A stretch of DNA of 64,000 bases from Macrocystis pyrifera (lineage: Eukaryota > Sar > Phaeophyceae > Laminariales > Laminariaceae): the NCBI GenBank assembly GCA_031763025.1, contig JASSKH010000023.1:3747501-3811500 (forward strand), read 5' to 3'. Position 1 is the stretch's first letter, and each line of letters starts with the position of its first letter. The translations under genes were made by a program, and so were the position numbers. Below are positions 54,101 to 64,000 of the stretch, one piece after another. The notes under the pieces are model-generated. The model worked only from the letters and a program-made list of their open reading frames with translations, did not search any database and was not told where the DNA came from.

Positions 54101-57100
54101 AGTTGTCGTGGATACTCCTACTACAGCTGTAGCTTAATGGACAAAGCCTCATTGCTGAGCATACGTTACTTCAGATGCCGACGAAAAGACAGCCATTGTC
54201 AAGTGGAGGGGTTTTAACCGTCCGCACGCCACAACATTTTGGAATAGTCGTACGAATCGTCTGAAAACCGTCAAGATTTTTTTTTTACGAATCGCAATTG
54301 CAAGCACCACCAGATAACCAGGGCTGGTATATACGAAGTAAAACGCTCAACACTCTGGCTGTTATTCCAAACGTTTATCGTATTCCGGGCCAGAGTGGTG
54401 TATTCGTGTAACCCTTTTGGGACCCATTTCTCTTGATTGTAGTATGCCGCCCAAAAAAACGACGAGTACGATCTCATTAGGCGTCTATCAAGAGCAAGAG
54501 CGTCCCGCAGTTCGAGCATCACCTTGCTGCGCTGTTGCACTCGTACATCTCCTTTCTTTGCAGTCCGGACACATACCCCATCCCCTGCCCCAGCAGCCTG
54601 GCAATAGTAGTTTGTGTGGCCGATGCTGTATACCTGGTGTATGGTTGAGTATCAAGCACTCAATCGCTCGGACTCACAGCTGACGTAGTTGTAATAGTTT
54701 TGTAAATTTGTTTGTTTGTTCGACTTTTCCTCCCTCCCAAGCCCGAAGGAGTTTCTGCTATTTTAGCTCTTTGTATATATACCGCCTACGTAAGGCTCTT
54801 CCCTTTTTTCGGTTTTGACAGCTCGCAATCCCCAATCTTCCACGACTTTCCATTTTCCACCAGCATACGCACCCTCGTACATATATATAAATCACTTCTG
54901 CTGTTGGGCCGTTTCCTATGGGGTTCGATTTTTGAGCTTCAGATTTTGTCCCGATCGCATTTTTAGATGTGAACTTGGCAAATCGAAACAGTCGTCCTAT
55001 GCGGAAAAATCAGATTTATTGATTTGTTAGGCGTGCTGAGATTCGAGCAAACGCCAAGACCAACTGCTTTTGTTGTGGTCTGGCGCCGCGAAGAGACGCG
55101 GTGGGTGCGCTGCCCCGCGCGTAGGACCCCGCGTCCGAGCCAAGGCTGACTGCCTATGGTCTGGCTGCGAAGAGACGTGGCGCGTGCGCTAGAATCAAGC
55201 TGTATTGGTATTTTGTGTTTCAAAATGTGTCTGACTGCTGCTGCTGCTGCTGTACAGCAGTGTAGTCTACGAGTACGTATCCATGGAGAAGTGCGCGCCG
55301 AGTGCGCTTGTCTTGGTCTCTAGGCCCGAGCCCGCGCCAACCGACTGTAGTCTGGCCACGGAGGGACGCGCCGCCTGCCGACCGCGCGTCGGGCGCGAAG
55401 CAACGTCGCTATACAGCTGTGTCACCATCCAACTCATCGATGGTTCTGCTGCTGTTTGCTGTCGTAGATAACATCTTGAATTTAGAGAGCATGCCTTTTT
55501 TCGATTTAAGATGCCGATGACCCAAGTCGTCGGATATTGGGCCAAAACCCGACGACTTGGGTCATCGGATTCTCAAATCGAAAAATTTCCGGTCAGATTT
55601 TGCGTATTTGGACTGCATAAGCAGGGTCATTCATTTTTGAGATCGAAAAATATAAATCTGAAGCTCGAAATCGAACCGCATAGGAAACAGCCTTAGGCCG
55701 TTTCCGATGCGAATCGATTTTTGAGCTTCAGATTTTGACCCGATCGCATTTTCAAATGTGAACTTGGCAAATCGAAACAGTCTTCCTATGCGGAAAAATC
55801 AGATTTATTATGCGTGCAGAGATTCGAGTGAATGCCGAGACCAACTACTGCTGTCGTGATCTGGCGCCGCGAAGAGACGCGCTGGGTGCGCTGCACTGCG
55901 TGTAGGACGCAAGCGTCCGAGCCAAGGCTGCCTCTGGTCTGGCGGCGAAGGGACGTGGCGAGTGCGCTAGAGTCAACCTGTCTTGGTACTCTGTGTTTCA
56001 CAATGTTACTGAATGCTGCTGCTGTACAGCAGTGTAGTCTACGAGTACGTATCCACGGAGAGGTGCGCACCGTGTGCGCTTCTCTTGGTCTCTAGGCCCG
56101 AGCCCGCGCCAGCCGACTGTAGTCTGGCCACGGAGAGACGCGCCGACCGCCGATCGAGCACGAAGCCACGTCGCTATACAGCTGTGTCACCATCCAACTC
56201 ATCGGTCGTTCTGCTTCTGTTTGCTGTCGTAGATAACATCTTGGATTTAGAGTGCATGCCTTGTTTCAATTTGAAAATCTGATGACCCAAGTCGTCGGAT
56301 TTTGGCCCAAAATCCGACGACTTGGGTCATCGGACTCTCAAATCGAAAAAAAATCCGGTCGGATTTTGCATATTCGGACTGTATAAGCAGGGGCATTCAG
56401 TTTTGAGATCGAAAACTACAAATCTGAAGCTCGAAATCGAACCGCATAGGAAACAGCCTTACTTGCAATACGTGCAGCAACCCTGGCTGAGCGTTGCGGT
56501 TCGCAGTTGTCTTGGACTGCCGCGCTACAGTACGCATGTATAGCATTGCACCAAAGAACAAGTTGTGCTGCACTCGTATTGTCCCCTTTGGGACTAGACA
56601 AAGTGTCGGTAAAAAAAGTGACCGCTTCGTACTACCGTAGCATCGGCCCCACCAAGCAGCCCGGGCTGCGGAGAGAGGAGATAGGGGGATGCACCCCGAG
56701 CAACCATGCGACATGATCTCCGGCACGCGCGCCTCATCACGATATCGGTCGTGTTGATGCGCGCGCTCTCATTAGACAGTTGATGAAACCGCATAAGGCA
56801 CACCTTTTGGTCGCTACACCTGGGCCTCAAGAGGGTTATTTGTAAAAAAGTAACTGAACCATTTTACGATTGCGAAAAGGACCCCAAACGCTATGTTCTA
56901 TATAGAATTCTGGCCGGGAACGTAATGCCCTTTTAATTTTCGCATCAGAGTCCAAACAGGCGTTGTACTCCGGGCCAGATCGGTGACCGGCTCGTGCCCG
57001 AAGCGTGGGTGCAATTACATGCTGGTTCGTGTGCCTGGTAGAGGTTGAACTCTTCCCCACCCTTCCTTCCGCCAAACGGTTCAAAAAATTCCGACGCGCG

Positions 57101-60100
57101 CTTGCAGATCGCCCAGCTGGCGGACGGGTTCGTGGTGGCGAGGCAGGGGGGCACGGTGGTCATGGTGTCGGCCGTCAGCGACCGAAAGGAGGTGGACGAG
57201 TCTGGTTTTCTCCCCCTCGCGGTCGAGTATCGCGAGAAGGTATGTTACGATGTGCGTCTCCATGTGCGGTGATATGCGGACCTCGCTCCGTGACCGGGAG
57301 GGGCCTATTTAGATTTAAATATGTATAGACAAGGTGTCTGCGGCTTACGCCGCCCGGTCATGAAGCGATCCCAAGACTCGTCACACGTGCACGAGTGGTT
57401 AAACAATACCTGGAATAATGGCAATGTTGGTTGTCATGTTAGTTTGAACATTAGACATATTATCGCGACATTTAGACAGTTCACATTCAAACGGGGGATA
57501 CAATGTGTAGCATCTCTATATATAGTTTTGTGCTCAACTCTTGCATTCCAGCTCAATTCGTGGGAGCGTTTTTTTTACCCTTAACGGCTTTCTGGACAAG
57601 CCGGGGTCTCTGGGGCGTCTTCCCTCCTCTCCACCGGTATCAGGTGCCTTCTTTTTTGTCTTCGATAAAAAAAAGAGTGCTGAATTGTCATGTGATGAAA
57701 AAAAAAAAACTTCGAATACTTGACATATTTTGAGTTGGACTGGTCGACCAGCAACTTATACGGCCTGGACCGGCTTCGAAACAATGGATGCACACCTCGG
57801 AATATCATCTACAGATAGATCATGATCTAGATCTATCACGGCAGATAGAATATCTATTCCCGATCTGTAGGATCTAGCTCATGCCGTCGGGTGGGAATCG
57901 TGTGTGCTGCATGATCTTGAACATGTTTCGTGGGTTGGGTCTGTACTCTACAGATAATGCACTGCATCTCATAACGGCAGGCTAGGAGCCAGATTATCTA
58001 GATGATCTATCTGTAGATGATCTGTCTGCCCGACGTGTGCAATGGTTGAACAGGCACTGGCGCTATCGCTGACGCCTATGTTGTTTTCATTCCGACTCGA
58101 TGATAACCGGCCGCGGAATAGGCACCATCATGTCATGCACCGCCGCGCGTCAAACTATTGTCGTGTCCCGCCGTCTCCTGCCATGTGTCGCCGCTCCCCG
58201 TCGTGTCGTGCCGTGTCCTTGTTATGCCGTGTCGTGTCCTGTCGCGCTGCGTCGTGTCTCGGGCGGACCTATGAATAGGCACACGCCTCGGGAAAGATCC
58301 CTCGCACACCCAACCGCCGGGAGGGGAGGGAAACGGACGAGGAGGTGCTGGTGGCGAGGGCGGTGGACAGGGTTCTCCGGCCGCTCTTCCCTCCGGGGTA
58401 CTGCTTCGATACACAGGTGCTTACGAGTGTGCTCAAGGGTACACGAAATATAAATAAATCGACACTCCGCATTTTTTTGTTGTGAGTCCCAGACAGAAAA
58501 GGGGGGGGGGTTACTAAAATCAAGTGAAACAAAACTGAAAAACGAACCATTTTTTTTTTTCTTAATTTTTTTTACCAAAATCGCAACCCGCTATGTACTT
58601 CTTCTTTTATTCAATTCCGACATGGTGGCGAGCGTGACTCCGTTTTCTGTTGTTTTCGTGTACCCCTGATGTGGTTGTTTTTTCTGCGTTACACGACGTA
58701 CTTGCACGGAGCTAGAAGACTGGGTCAAACTGGGAAACAACTCCGTATATGTATCTATCTACAGGCTGGTTCAAGCAACCGCCCCAAATTCCTCAACCGT
58801 TTTGGAACTGCAGTCCCCGTTTTTGGGCAGAAACCACTCAAATTCTAAGTACTGTAGTTTGTCCCCAAAACGGGGATTCAGTCCTAAAAGAGTCAAGAAT
58901 CCAATGTCCACGCCGTTTCGGGGATGTAAGACCCTGAAATTGATCACTTGTGTTCTATGAGCCCCTGCCGACCCGTTACCGGTTGGGTTTTTGCTGTTGT
59001 TGTTTTTGGTTCGATAGATGCTTCGGTTTCTCTTTTTTGGGGGGGAGATTTAGGTCTATAGAGGGATACAAAAAAAATTGGCGACGAAATGCATGAAATA
59101 AAAATCGTCAACGGTTTGACAGGAGCGTATAGAACACGTGTCCAAAAGTTCAGGGTTCATCTCTTAGAAGCGGCGTGGATATTTAGACCTTCCTGCGATA
59201 AACGTGCAAATTCCGGCATCGCCTCGGAATTACTTAGTTTCAGTACATATCTGGTAATCGATTTAGGGCGTTAATAAAAATGCCGAACATGGTGCTTTTC
59301 AGACACTCATTCGTGCACCTCTCCCACCGCCGATCACCTTTCCGCGTGGTTTCTTCGCCGCGGTGTACACCGGCCTTGTGTTCTCCGGATAGCGCCGCCG
59401 ATCCGCCCGATCCTCTGGCACGCATCCCGTGCTCGGCCTTGAGGTTACGCCGCAGAATACTGCCCTGTCAGCCGTTTGCGAGTCGTGCTAACGACCTGAT
59501 GCTCGATTTTGAGTGACTATTTCGGCTGGATGCTCTCCGACCACAGATCTCCCGGGAGCGTGGGCATCACTGCAAGCACGTAGCCAGGGGGGGGCGTGTG
59601 GGAGTTCGTTCTACTACAGGAATCACGGCCCCGCCAGAATCATGCCACCTTGCTGTTCTCCCATGCCGTATGATATGGAAATTTGTTTAGTTTGGGCGGC
59701 AAGCGAAGAGAAATTGAATACTACGAGTGCGCTGGATAGAGGTCACTTCAGCAGCTCGCTGTACAGGGGGTGTTGACGGAGGATACTTGCCTCTCTGTGT
59801 CCTTCTGGGTAGCTACATGGGTTTCCCGAGCGTTGCAAGATCAACATCCGTTGTCATGCCTAAAGATCGACGGCCTACGTGCGTACCAGTTCTTTTTTTT
59901 GTTGGTGAGGATTTCTACGTATAGTGGATGTTCCAACCGGGGGTCATAGAAGGCATTTTGTAACCGAAAAACAAAAGTGACAGCAGTCCCAGAAGAAAAC
60001 GAAGCAGTATCATAAGAGAGCACTGCTGGCTCTGGCACGACGTTTGGCGTGTTCTTTGACACTGAGGCCTCCCAAGTAGTCTCTGCTGACGGCATGGACG

Positions 60101-63056
60101 AGTGCAGCAGATGCACGGTAGAAGCTTTTGCGGTGCTCACAGCTCTGCAGCCATATTTCGGTTCGCCGTCGTCGTTATATGCCTTCAGTACGAGTATTCG
60201 CACATACCGTAGGTAAGCTTTAAGGGTACCGGGGCATATGATTAGCCGTAATTGTATTTATTTATAGTGCGAGGCAGTCCAATAAAGTACACATCAACAG
60301 CAGTAGTACGAGAGACGCGTCCAGCAGAAGGGACAACGGCAGAGGCAGCAGCAACAGACGCTGTATGCAGCAGTACGCTGTGTTGCTTGCTGCTGCTGCT
60401 GCAGCTGCGATTGTTCCTTTGCTTTCTTCGGCCCGTGTTCCCTGTGAACCCCTACTAGCAGTGTGTGCGTAGCTTTGCAGCCTGCAGCAGCCGTTTACGC
60501 TGCGGATTGTTGTTGTTATGTGTGTCAAGCACGCAGAGCTGCACCACTAAACAGCAGCTGGGCAGCAGCACACATAAGTTTGTCAGACACGTGATCGAAG
60601 ATCGTACAGTATGCAAACGAAGTAATAGCACTAAAGCTGTTACAGCAGTCACTCCCATTCTCGGTGAGCCTGTACTCCAAGTATTTCGTGGTATGATACT
60701 GCGGATACTGCTCATACTCCCAGTACTCGCAGTGTTCCGATCTTCAGTACTGCTCATGCTCTCAGTACTCGCAGTATTCGGACGCCAGTACTACAATACT
60801 CCCAGTACTCGCAGTACGAAAAATATGCTGGGAGTACCTGTGTAATTTTTTGCCACAAGTACGTAATCTGTGAGTACGACCGAGTGAGCGGTTGATACCC
60901 AACTTTGTGAGCTGCGTGATACGTCAGACGCTCTCGTCGGAGTTCTACAAGACGTAACGGCCGAGGAAGAGAGCTGATATTGGGCCCTCATGACTGAACA
61001 ACTCCAACACGCCACCCATTCATTCACCAATGTATGGATGAATCTTCAGTCGAGAGGACCCTTTATTGCCTGGACATCTCGCCTCTATATACTCGCAACG
61101 AGTTGAATATGATGCGTTGACAGTATTTGAATACGGCGGGCGTCTCACTGCGGTACATCACTCGTGGTGGCGTCGCTGAAGAGGGCACTTCGTGAGAAAG
61201 CAGTAAGTAGCATCTCGGTAGGTGCAGCCATTCGCAAACAATGCCTGCACCAGCCTCTAAGGAGGTATACTTCTTATTTCCCTTTGGTTTCCCCTATTAA
61301 GCTGGGCAGCGTGTAGCGGTCTTATATACCTGGTATACGAGTGGCTATAACGGCATACAGCGGCTGTGCAGCAGTCATATCTGTGTCGGATGTGCGACCG
61401 AAGATGTACATGACAAGTAACAATCCGTCACCCCGATACTGCGTGGGCAATGTGTAGAATGCTCCGAACTCTTGGCATTACGTCTGATCTTCATCCTTCG
61501 CCACAAAGCTCCTTCATGATGTTTTGGGCGCGACGCAAGCCGGCGACCGGCGTCCAGCAAATCCACTTGCATTTCTTAATACCAGGTATTGATCACACGT
61601 GAAAAATTGTACAAACATGCCTTGGACCATCTGGAAGCGGCTCGCTCAGAAAAAGAATGGGACGAAAAATAATTAGTCCTACGGAAACGCCTGACTATTA
61701 TTGATTTCTTTGAAGGCCTGTGATTGGTCGGGTCACATTTTCGGCGGTAGCGCCAGTCCTAGGTCCTTGAAACAAAAACTGGCTATATTACCCTCGTCCA
61801 CTGTTCATGGGGTCAGTATGATACCATATATGTGCGCCAGTCCTAGATCGTTAAAAAAAAACTGGCTATATCACCCTCTTCCACTGTTCATAGGGTAAGT
61901 ATGACACCATCTACTAGTTGTATGTGACGTTTGGGTTGCAATTGCATGCGGCATTCGTGGCTGACAAAGTTTGGGGTGCTTGAACCAGGCCGTATGTATG
62001 TATCGCATGTGTTCTATCTATCCATCCATCTACTTCGAAGTAACTATCTATCTACTTCGAAGTATCTACCAGGTACTTAACTATTTAGGTTATATATATA
62101 CTACTGTATCTATCTATCTATATTTTATCCATCTATCCAACTAAAAATCTATACATCTGACTACTAATAACTCTCTATATGTGTATGTATCTACAGTATC
62201 TACTTTATTTATTTATCTATCAGGGATCTATTTGTCTACGAGTATATGCATACCTATATCTCTGTATTTGTTTCGGTCTATGTGTCTGTCTCTTCCTCCG
62301 TGTATTGCACGTGTTTTTTTTTTTTGAGCCTCAACTGACTCGCCTGCCTTCTTGCGTGTCGTATGACATAACCGGAGTGTCGGATGCTGCGCGTCTCTGC
62401 GACCGTTATGCCGTAATTCATGCTGACTGTGCTGGCGATGTTGGTGCTGTTGTCGTGGTTGGTGCTGTCTGTGTGGTTGCTGTTGCTGCTGTTCTTGTTG
62501 GCGTTGTTGCTGTTGCTGCTGTTGGCTGTTGCTGTTGCTGCTGCTGCTGCTGCTGCTGCTGTTGTTGCTGTTGCTGCCGCTACCCCTGTCGCCGCCGCTA
62601 TTTTTGCTATTGTTGTCGCTTATTGTTGTTACTACCCCCCCCCCCCCGCCCCCATCATGCGACTCGCTCAACACCTCACGTTTCGCTTCGCGCTTGGTGC
62701 AAGCAAGCAATGTCTGCCTGGTCGGTGAAAACCCGGTTTTAAGCGTGCTCCGTCCCGGCATTGTAGGGATGCGAGGGTCTATGGTCATACGACTACGGCC
62801 ACGAATAACACGAGCGCCCCCTCCCCCCCCCCCCGCTTCTCTCTCCCAGACGTTATTAGCCGGCCCGCCGTTTCTCAAACCCCCGCCCTCCTTCCTCGCC
62901 GAACGCCTTTCGTCTCACCGCCGATACAGGTCGTTGCAACCGTGCATGCGCTCGAGCCCGGCGGAGACCCAGTGGTGGTCGCCATCAACGCCGCTTCAGC
63001 TGCCCTGTGCGTGTCGAACATCCCTTGGGATGGACCCGCGGGTTGCGTACGAATAG
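50570..63056 (+). CDS. Polynucleotide phosphorylase, organelle-type (N-terminal part; continues past the window)
   Basis: 3'-5' phosphorolytic exoribonuclease of mitochondria or plastid, acting in RNA decay and processing. Visible phase-0 exons: 50570-51115, 57108-57239, 58279-58416, 62930 to about 63056. The first starts ATG with a Ser/Arg/Ala-rich, acid-poor stretch (MIRSRAAASLRRENGAGLCS) typical of a mitochondrial presequence and ends AIGETANGIKFETGK. Next come IAQLADGFVVARQGGTVVMV, ESGFLPLAVEYREK, then AHASGKIPRT, RREGRETDEEVLVARAVDRV, LRPLFPPGYCFDTQ, then GGDPVVVAINAASAALCVSN, IPWDGPAGCVRIG. These are the consecutive conserved blocks of the first RNase PH domain. The second RNase PH, KH and S1 domains must lie beyond 64000. 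Introns of 5992, 1039 and 4513 bp hold transposon families. Identification is firm; only the start codon and last donor are uncertain. Confidence 0.93.
51526..52178. mobile_element. Putative TIR element with AATCACGATTCGTGATT ends
   Basis: aaaaaatcacgattcatgac and aaccacgattcgtgacaatt at the left; tgtcacggatcgtgatcttt and aaaatcacgaatcgtgattt at the right. The end motif is self-complementary. Interior has a TGGAATCTCGC tandem pair, no transposase. Confidence 0.5.
52480..53265 (-). repeat. Repeat family D, copy 2, inside PNPase intron 1
   Basis: Reverse-complement partner of 9780-10575, with the same internal direct duplication (blocks at about 52485-52530 and 52870-52925, each containing atatagtttgggatcaatga). 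A further ~60-bp block (accaagctaagcgaagactt) at 52455 recurs at 53972. Confidence 0.85.
54906..55695. mobile_element. PIF/Harbinger-like non-autonomous element, tandem copy 1
   Basis: About 790 bp. Left end ggccgtttcctatggggttc, then gatttttgagcttcagattt; right end aaatctgaagctcgaaatcg, aaccgcataggaaacagcc. These are inverted copies of about 40 bp. Flanked by ttg on the left and TTA on the right. Contains a 50-bp hairpin (55511-55566) and Gln/Leu-type CTG repeats, no transposase. Confidence 0.72.
55693..56463. mobile_element. PIF/Harbinger-like non-autonomous element, tandem copy 2
   Basis: About 770 bp, starting in the TTA that closes copy 1 and ending with cagcc|TTA. Same TIRs, same hairpin (56279-56333) and same interior order (gaagagacgcgctgggtgcg, tctaggcccgagcccgcgcc). 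The 3-bp TTA flanks are as expected for PIF/Harbinger insertions. Confidence 0.75.
57108..57239 (+). CDS. PNPase exon 2
   Basis: 44 codons between cgcgcttgcag and aag|gtatgt. GGTVVMVSAV and LPLAVEYREK are the standard PNPase sequences GDTVVLVTAV and FPLTVDYREK. Confidence 0.95.
57775..58045 (+). repeat. Repeat family F, copy 2
   Basis: Begins cacctcggaatatcatctac, has gatctagctcatgccgtcgg and tcataacggcaggctaggag, and ends ctgcccgacgtgtgcaatgg. In PNPase intron 2. Confidence 0.65.
58279..58416 (+). CDS. PNPase exon 3
   Basis: 46 codons between acceptor ctatgaatag and cag|gtgctt. Contains SGKIP, RREGRETDEE and the RNA-binding loop equivalent DRVLRPLFPPGY (DRSIRPLFPxGY in relatives). A minus-strand tract with dispersed CGTGTCGTG repeats lies just upstream. 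Confidence 0.95.
58786..58912. mobile_element. MITE family M3, copy 1
   Basis: ggaactgcagtccccgtttt at the left, aaaacggggattcagtccta at the right, both continued by an AAACTAC-type block in inverted orientation. About 120 bp. Confidence 0.65.
60655..60835 (+). repeat. CAGTACTCGCAGTATTC minisatellite
   Basis: Units of ctcccagtactcgcagt with variants, about 10 copies, in PNPase intron 3. Confidence 0.75.
62015..62240 (+). repeat. ATCT/CTAT simple repeat region
   Basis: Degenerate tctatctatccatccatcta over about 220 bp, with two copies of ctacttcgaagta (palindromic). Confidence 0.7.
62655..62830 (+). repeat. Dispersed repeat family A, copy 6
   Basis: tcatgcgactcgctcaacac, aatgtctgcctggtcggtga, catacgactacggccacgaa, then a C-rich tract. 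It ends about 100 bp before PNPase exon 4. Confidence 0.8.
62930..63056 (+). CDS. PNPase exon 4
   Basis: Acceptor caccgccgatacag. VVATVHALEPGGDPVVVAIN, AASAALCVSNIPWDGPAGCV, RI(G). The family continues past V-R-I-G, and the only convincing break is ataG|gcaagg, a GC donor with otherwise consensus sequence; gcg|gttaca a few codons on is an alternative. Confidence 0.88.
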
Positions 63057-63109
63057 GCAAGGAAGCGGTTACAGCGACGATGGTGGCGGCCGGGAGGACG
63101 GGAGGGGGA

Positions 63110-63250
63110 GCGCGGGGGGGGGGGGGGGGGGGAGTATACTCGATATCATGCATGGCCGTAGTCGTATGACCATACACCCTCGCATCCCTACGATGCCGGG
63201 ACGGAGCACGTCGGGTTCTCACCGACCAGGCAGACATTGCTTGCACCTAG
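63110..63250 (-). repeat. Dispersed repeat family A, copy 7
   Basis: A G17 run, agtatactcgatatcatgca, tggccgtagtcgtatgacca, gcagacattgcttgcaccta. It starts about 55 bp after PNPase exon 4. Copies 6 and 7 thus flank the exon in inverted orientation. Confidence 0.85.
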
Positions 63251-63547
63251 CGGGGGAGGGGCAGGACAGGATAAAGCACGCTATTGTTATCGTTAACTCC
63301 CAACATGTTCTGCTTTTTTGTTGTTGCGGCATCCGAACCGGACCTACCTACTACATACTAGGGGGGGAACATATTGTCATAAGCAGAACTAAATGTGGTG
63401 GTGTAAAACATAACTAGGAGGATAAAGTTTGGGTCAATCGTGTGTTGTGAGTACTCCATGTAAGAGGCCCCATAATACTTCGATTCCATCTACAGCAGGG
63501 TTCCCCTAGAAAGGCGGTGGTGTGCCAGAGCAAACATGACCGCCGTG

Positions 63548-63693
63548 AGGGTCGATCTTAGCGAAGAGTGTTTTTCAGTTTTTTTGGGGGTATTTTTCCC
63601 GAAATTTCCGTGTTTTGCTATAGGAAAAAACCGAAAAATACCGAAAAAAACGAAAAAAAAAACTGAAAAGCACTCCTTTTTAAGATCGACCCT
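63548..63693. mobile_element. MITE family M2, third copy
   Basis: agggtcgatcttagcgaaga at the left, ctttttaagatcgaccct at the right, with an internal tgctataggaaaaaaccg like the copy at 40885. About 145 bp. Confidence 0.8.
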
Positions 63694-63879
63694 AATAGTG
63701 GGGGAAGCCACCATGTCCATTACAGGTTCTGAGTGCAATTCTCCAGTCGCGCCAGGCGGTTTTTGACCCGCCTTATGATGTCGGGATACCGCCTTTGCTC
63801 AGACCGCCTCATGGGGGGACGGACCACGACTGTACATAGTTTGTCCAAAGCCAACGTGAGTGCAGTTTTTGTAAGAGAG

Positions 63880-63995
63880 GGTCAATTAAGCCTTTTAGGA
63901 CCGCAATCCCGTTTTTGGGACAAACTACTTGGAATTTTGACTGTTTTGTCCCGGACACGGGACTGCAGTTTGCCCTCAAAGGTTAAGACCTCACT
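63880..63995. mobile_element. MITE family M3, copy 2
   Basis: cttttaggaccgcaatcccg and ttttgggacaaactacttgg at the left; cacgggactgcagtttgccc, aaggttaag at the right. Reaches the window end. Confidence 0.6.
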
Positions 63996-64000
63996 CCCGT

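Larger units (their letters stand above)
51116..57107 (+). other. PNPase intron 1 (about 6 kb) with nested repeats
   Basis: Contains an AATCACGATTCGTGATT-ended element (51526-52175), family D copy 2, and the tandem PIF/Harbinger-like pair (54906-56461). An open frame at 51643-52044 (133 codons) has no recognisable domain. No conserved PNPase coding block is missing between exons 1 and 2, so the intron is probably real. Confidence 0.7.

Noticed and set aside
62228-62878. Gln-rich minus-strand frame of 216 codons
   Set aside because: Antisense of a TGCTGT microsatellite and a family A repeat in PNPase intron 3.

Overview
The window looks like nuclear DNA of an intron-rich eukaryote, most likely a stramenopile and plausibly a brown alga. 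Exons are short, often phase 0 and bounded by recognisable GT-AG sites. Introns are long and full of repeats. Proteins are rich in Gly, Ala and Ser low-complexity runs, and small inverted-repeat elements are everywhere. The lineage is an inference from gene style, not from a marker gene. I see no bacterial operons, CRISPR, rRNA or complete autonomous transposon.

Layout. (1) About 0.9-8.0 kb, plus strand: a multi-exon PPR-like gene ending in a degenerate Smr-like domain; its 5' end may lie outside the window. (2) 8-16 kb: intergenic repeats. (3) 16.0-37.3 kb, minus strand: one gene of at least 16 exons that I could join exon by exon. It encodes a large chromatin-type protein with a basic low-complexity N-terminus, a DDT domain, three consecutive PHD fingers, WHIM-type motifs and a Gly/Phe repeat tail. 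(4) 37.3-43.5 kb: intergenic, with minisatellites, a decayed coding-like stretch, a MITE and a cluster of tRNA-like repeats built around a perfect 18-bp palindrome. (5) 43.5-45.9 kb, minus strand: ribosomal protein uL11 (RPL12), complete except for about the first 10 codons, with an apparent GC-AG intron. (6) 46.3-49.3 kb: a tandem array of about 210-bp units. (7) 50.6 kb to beyond the window end, plus strand: polynucleotide phosphorylase with a mitochondrial-type presequence; four exons are visible, separated by introns of 1-6 kb that hold several transposon families.

The four genes are housekeeping or regulatory functions (organelle RNA binding, chromatin remodelling, translation, organelle RNA decay) and do not form a cluster with a shared task. 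Much of the unusual material is repetitive: a dispersed family whose copies abut poly-C tracts, several TIR elements (one PIF/Harbinger-like tandem pair with TTA flanks), two repeat families in nested inverted copies 30-43 kb apart, and a 9-bp motif TACCAGGTA present at least 14 times outside the exons called here. The large DDT-PHD gene changes reading frame several times, in part at homopolymer or microsatellite tracts, which must be resolved before its protein is trusted.
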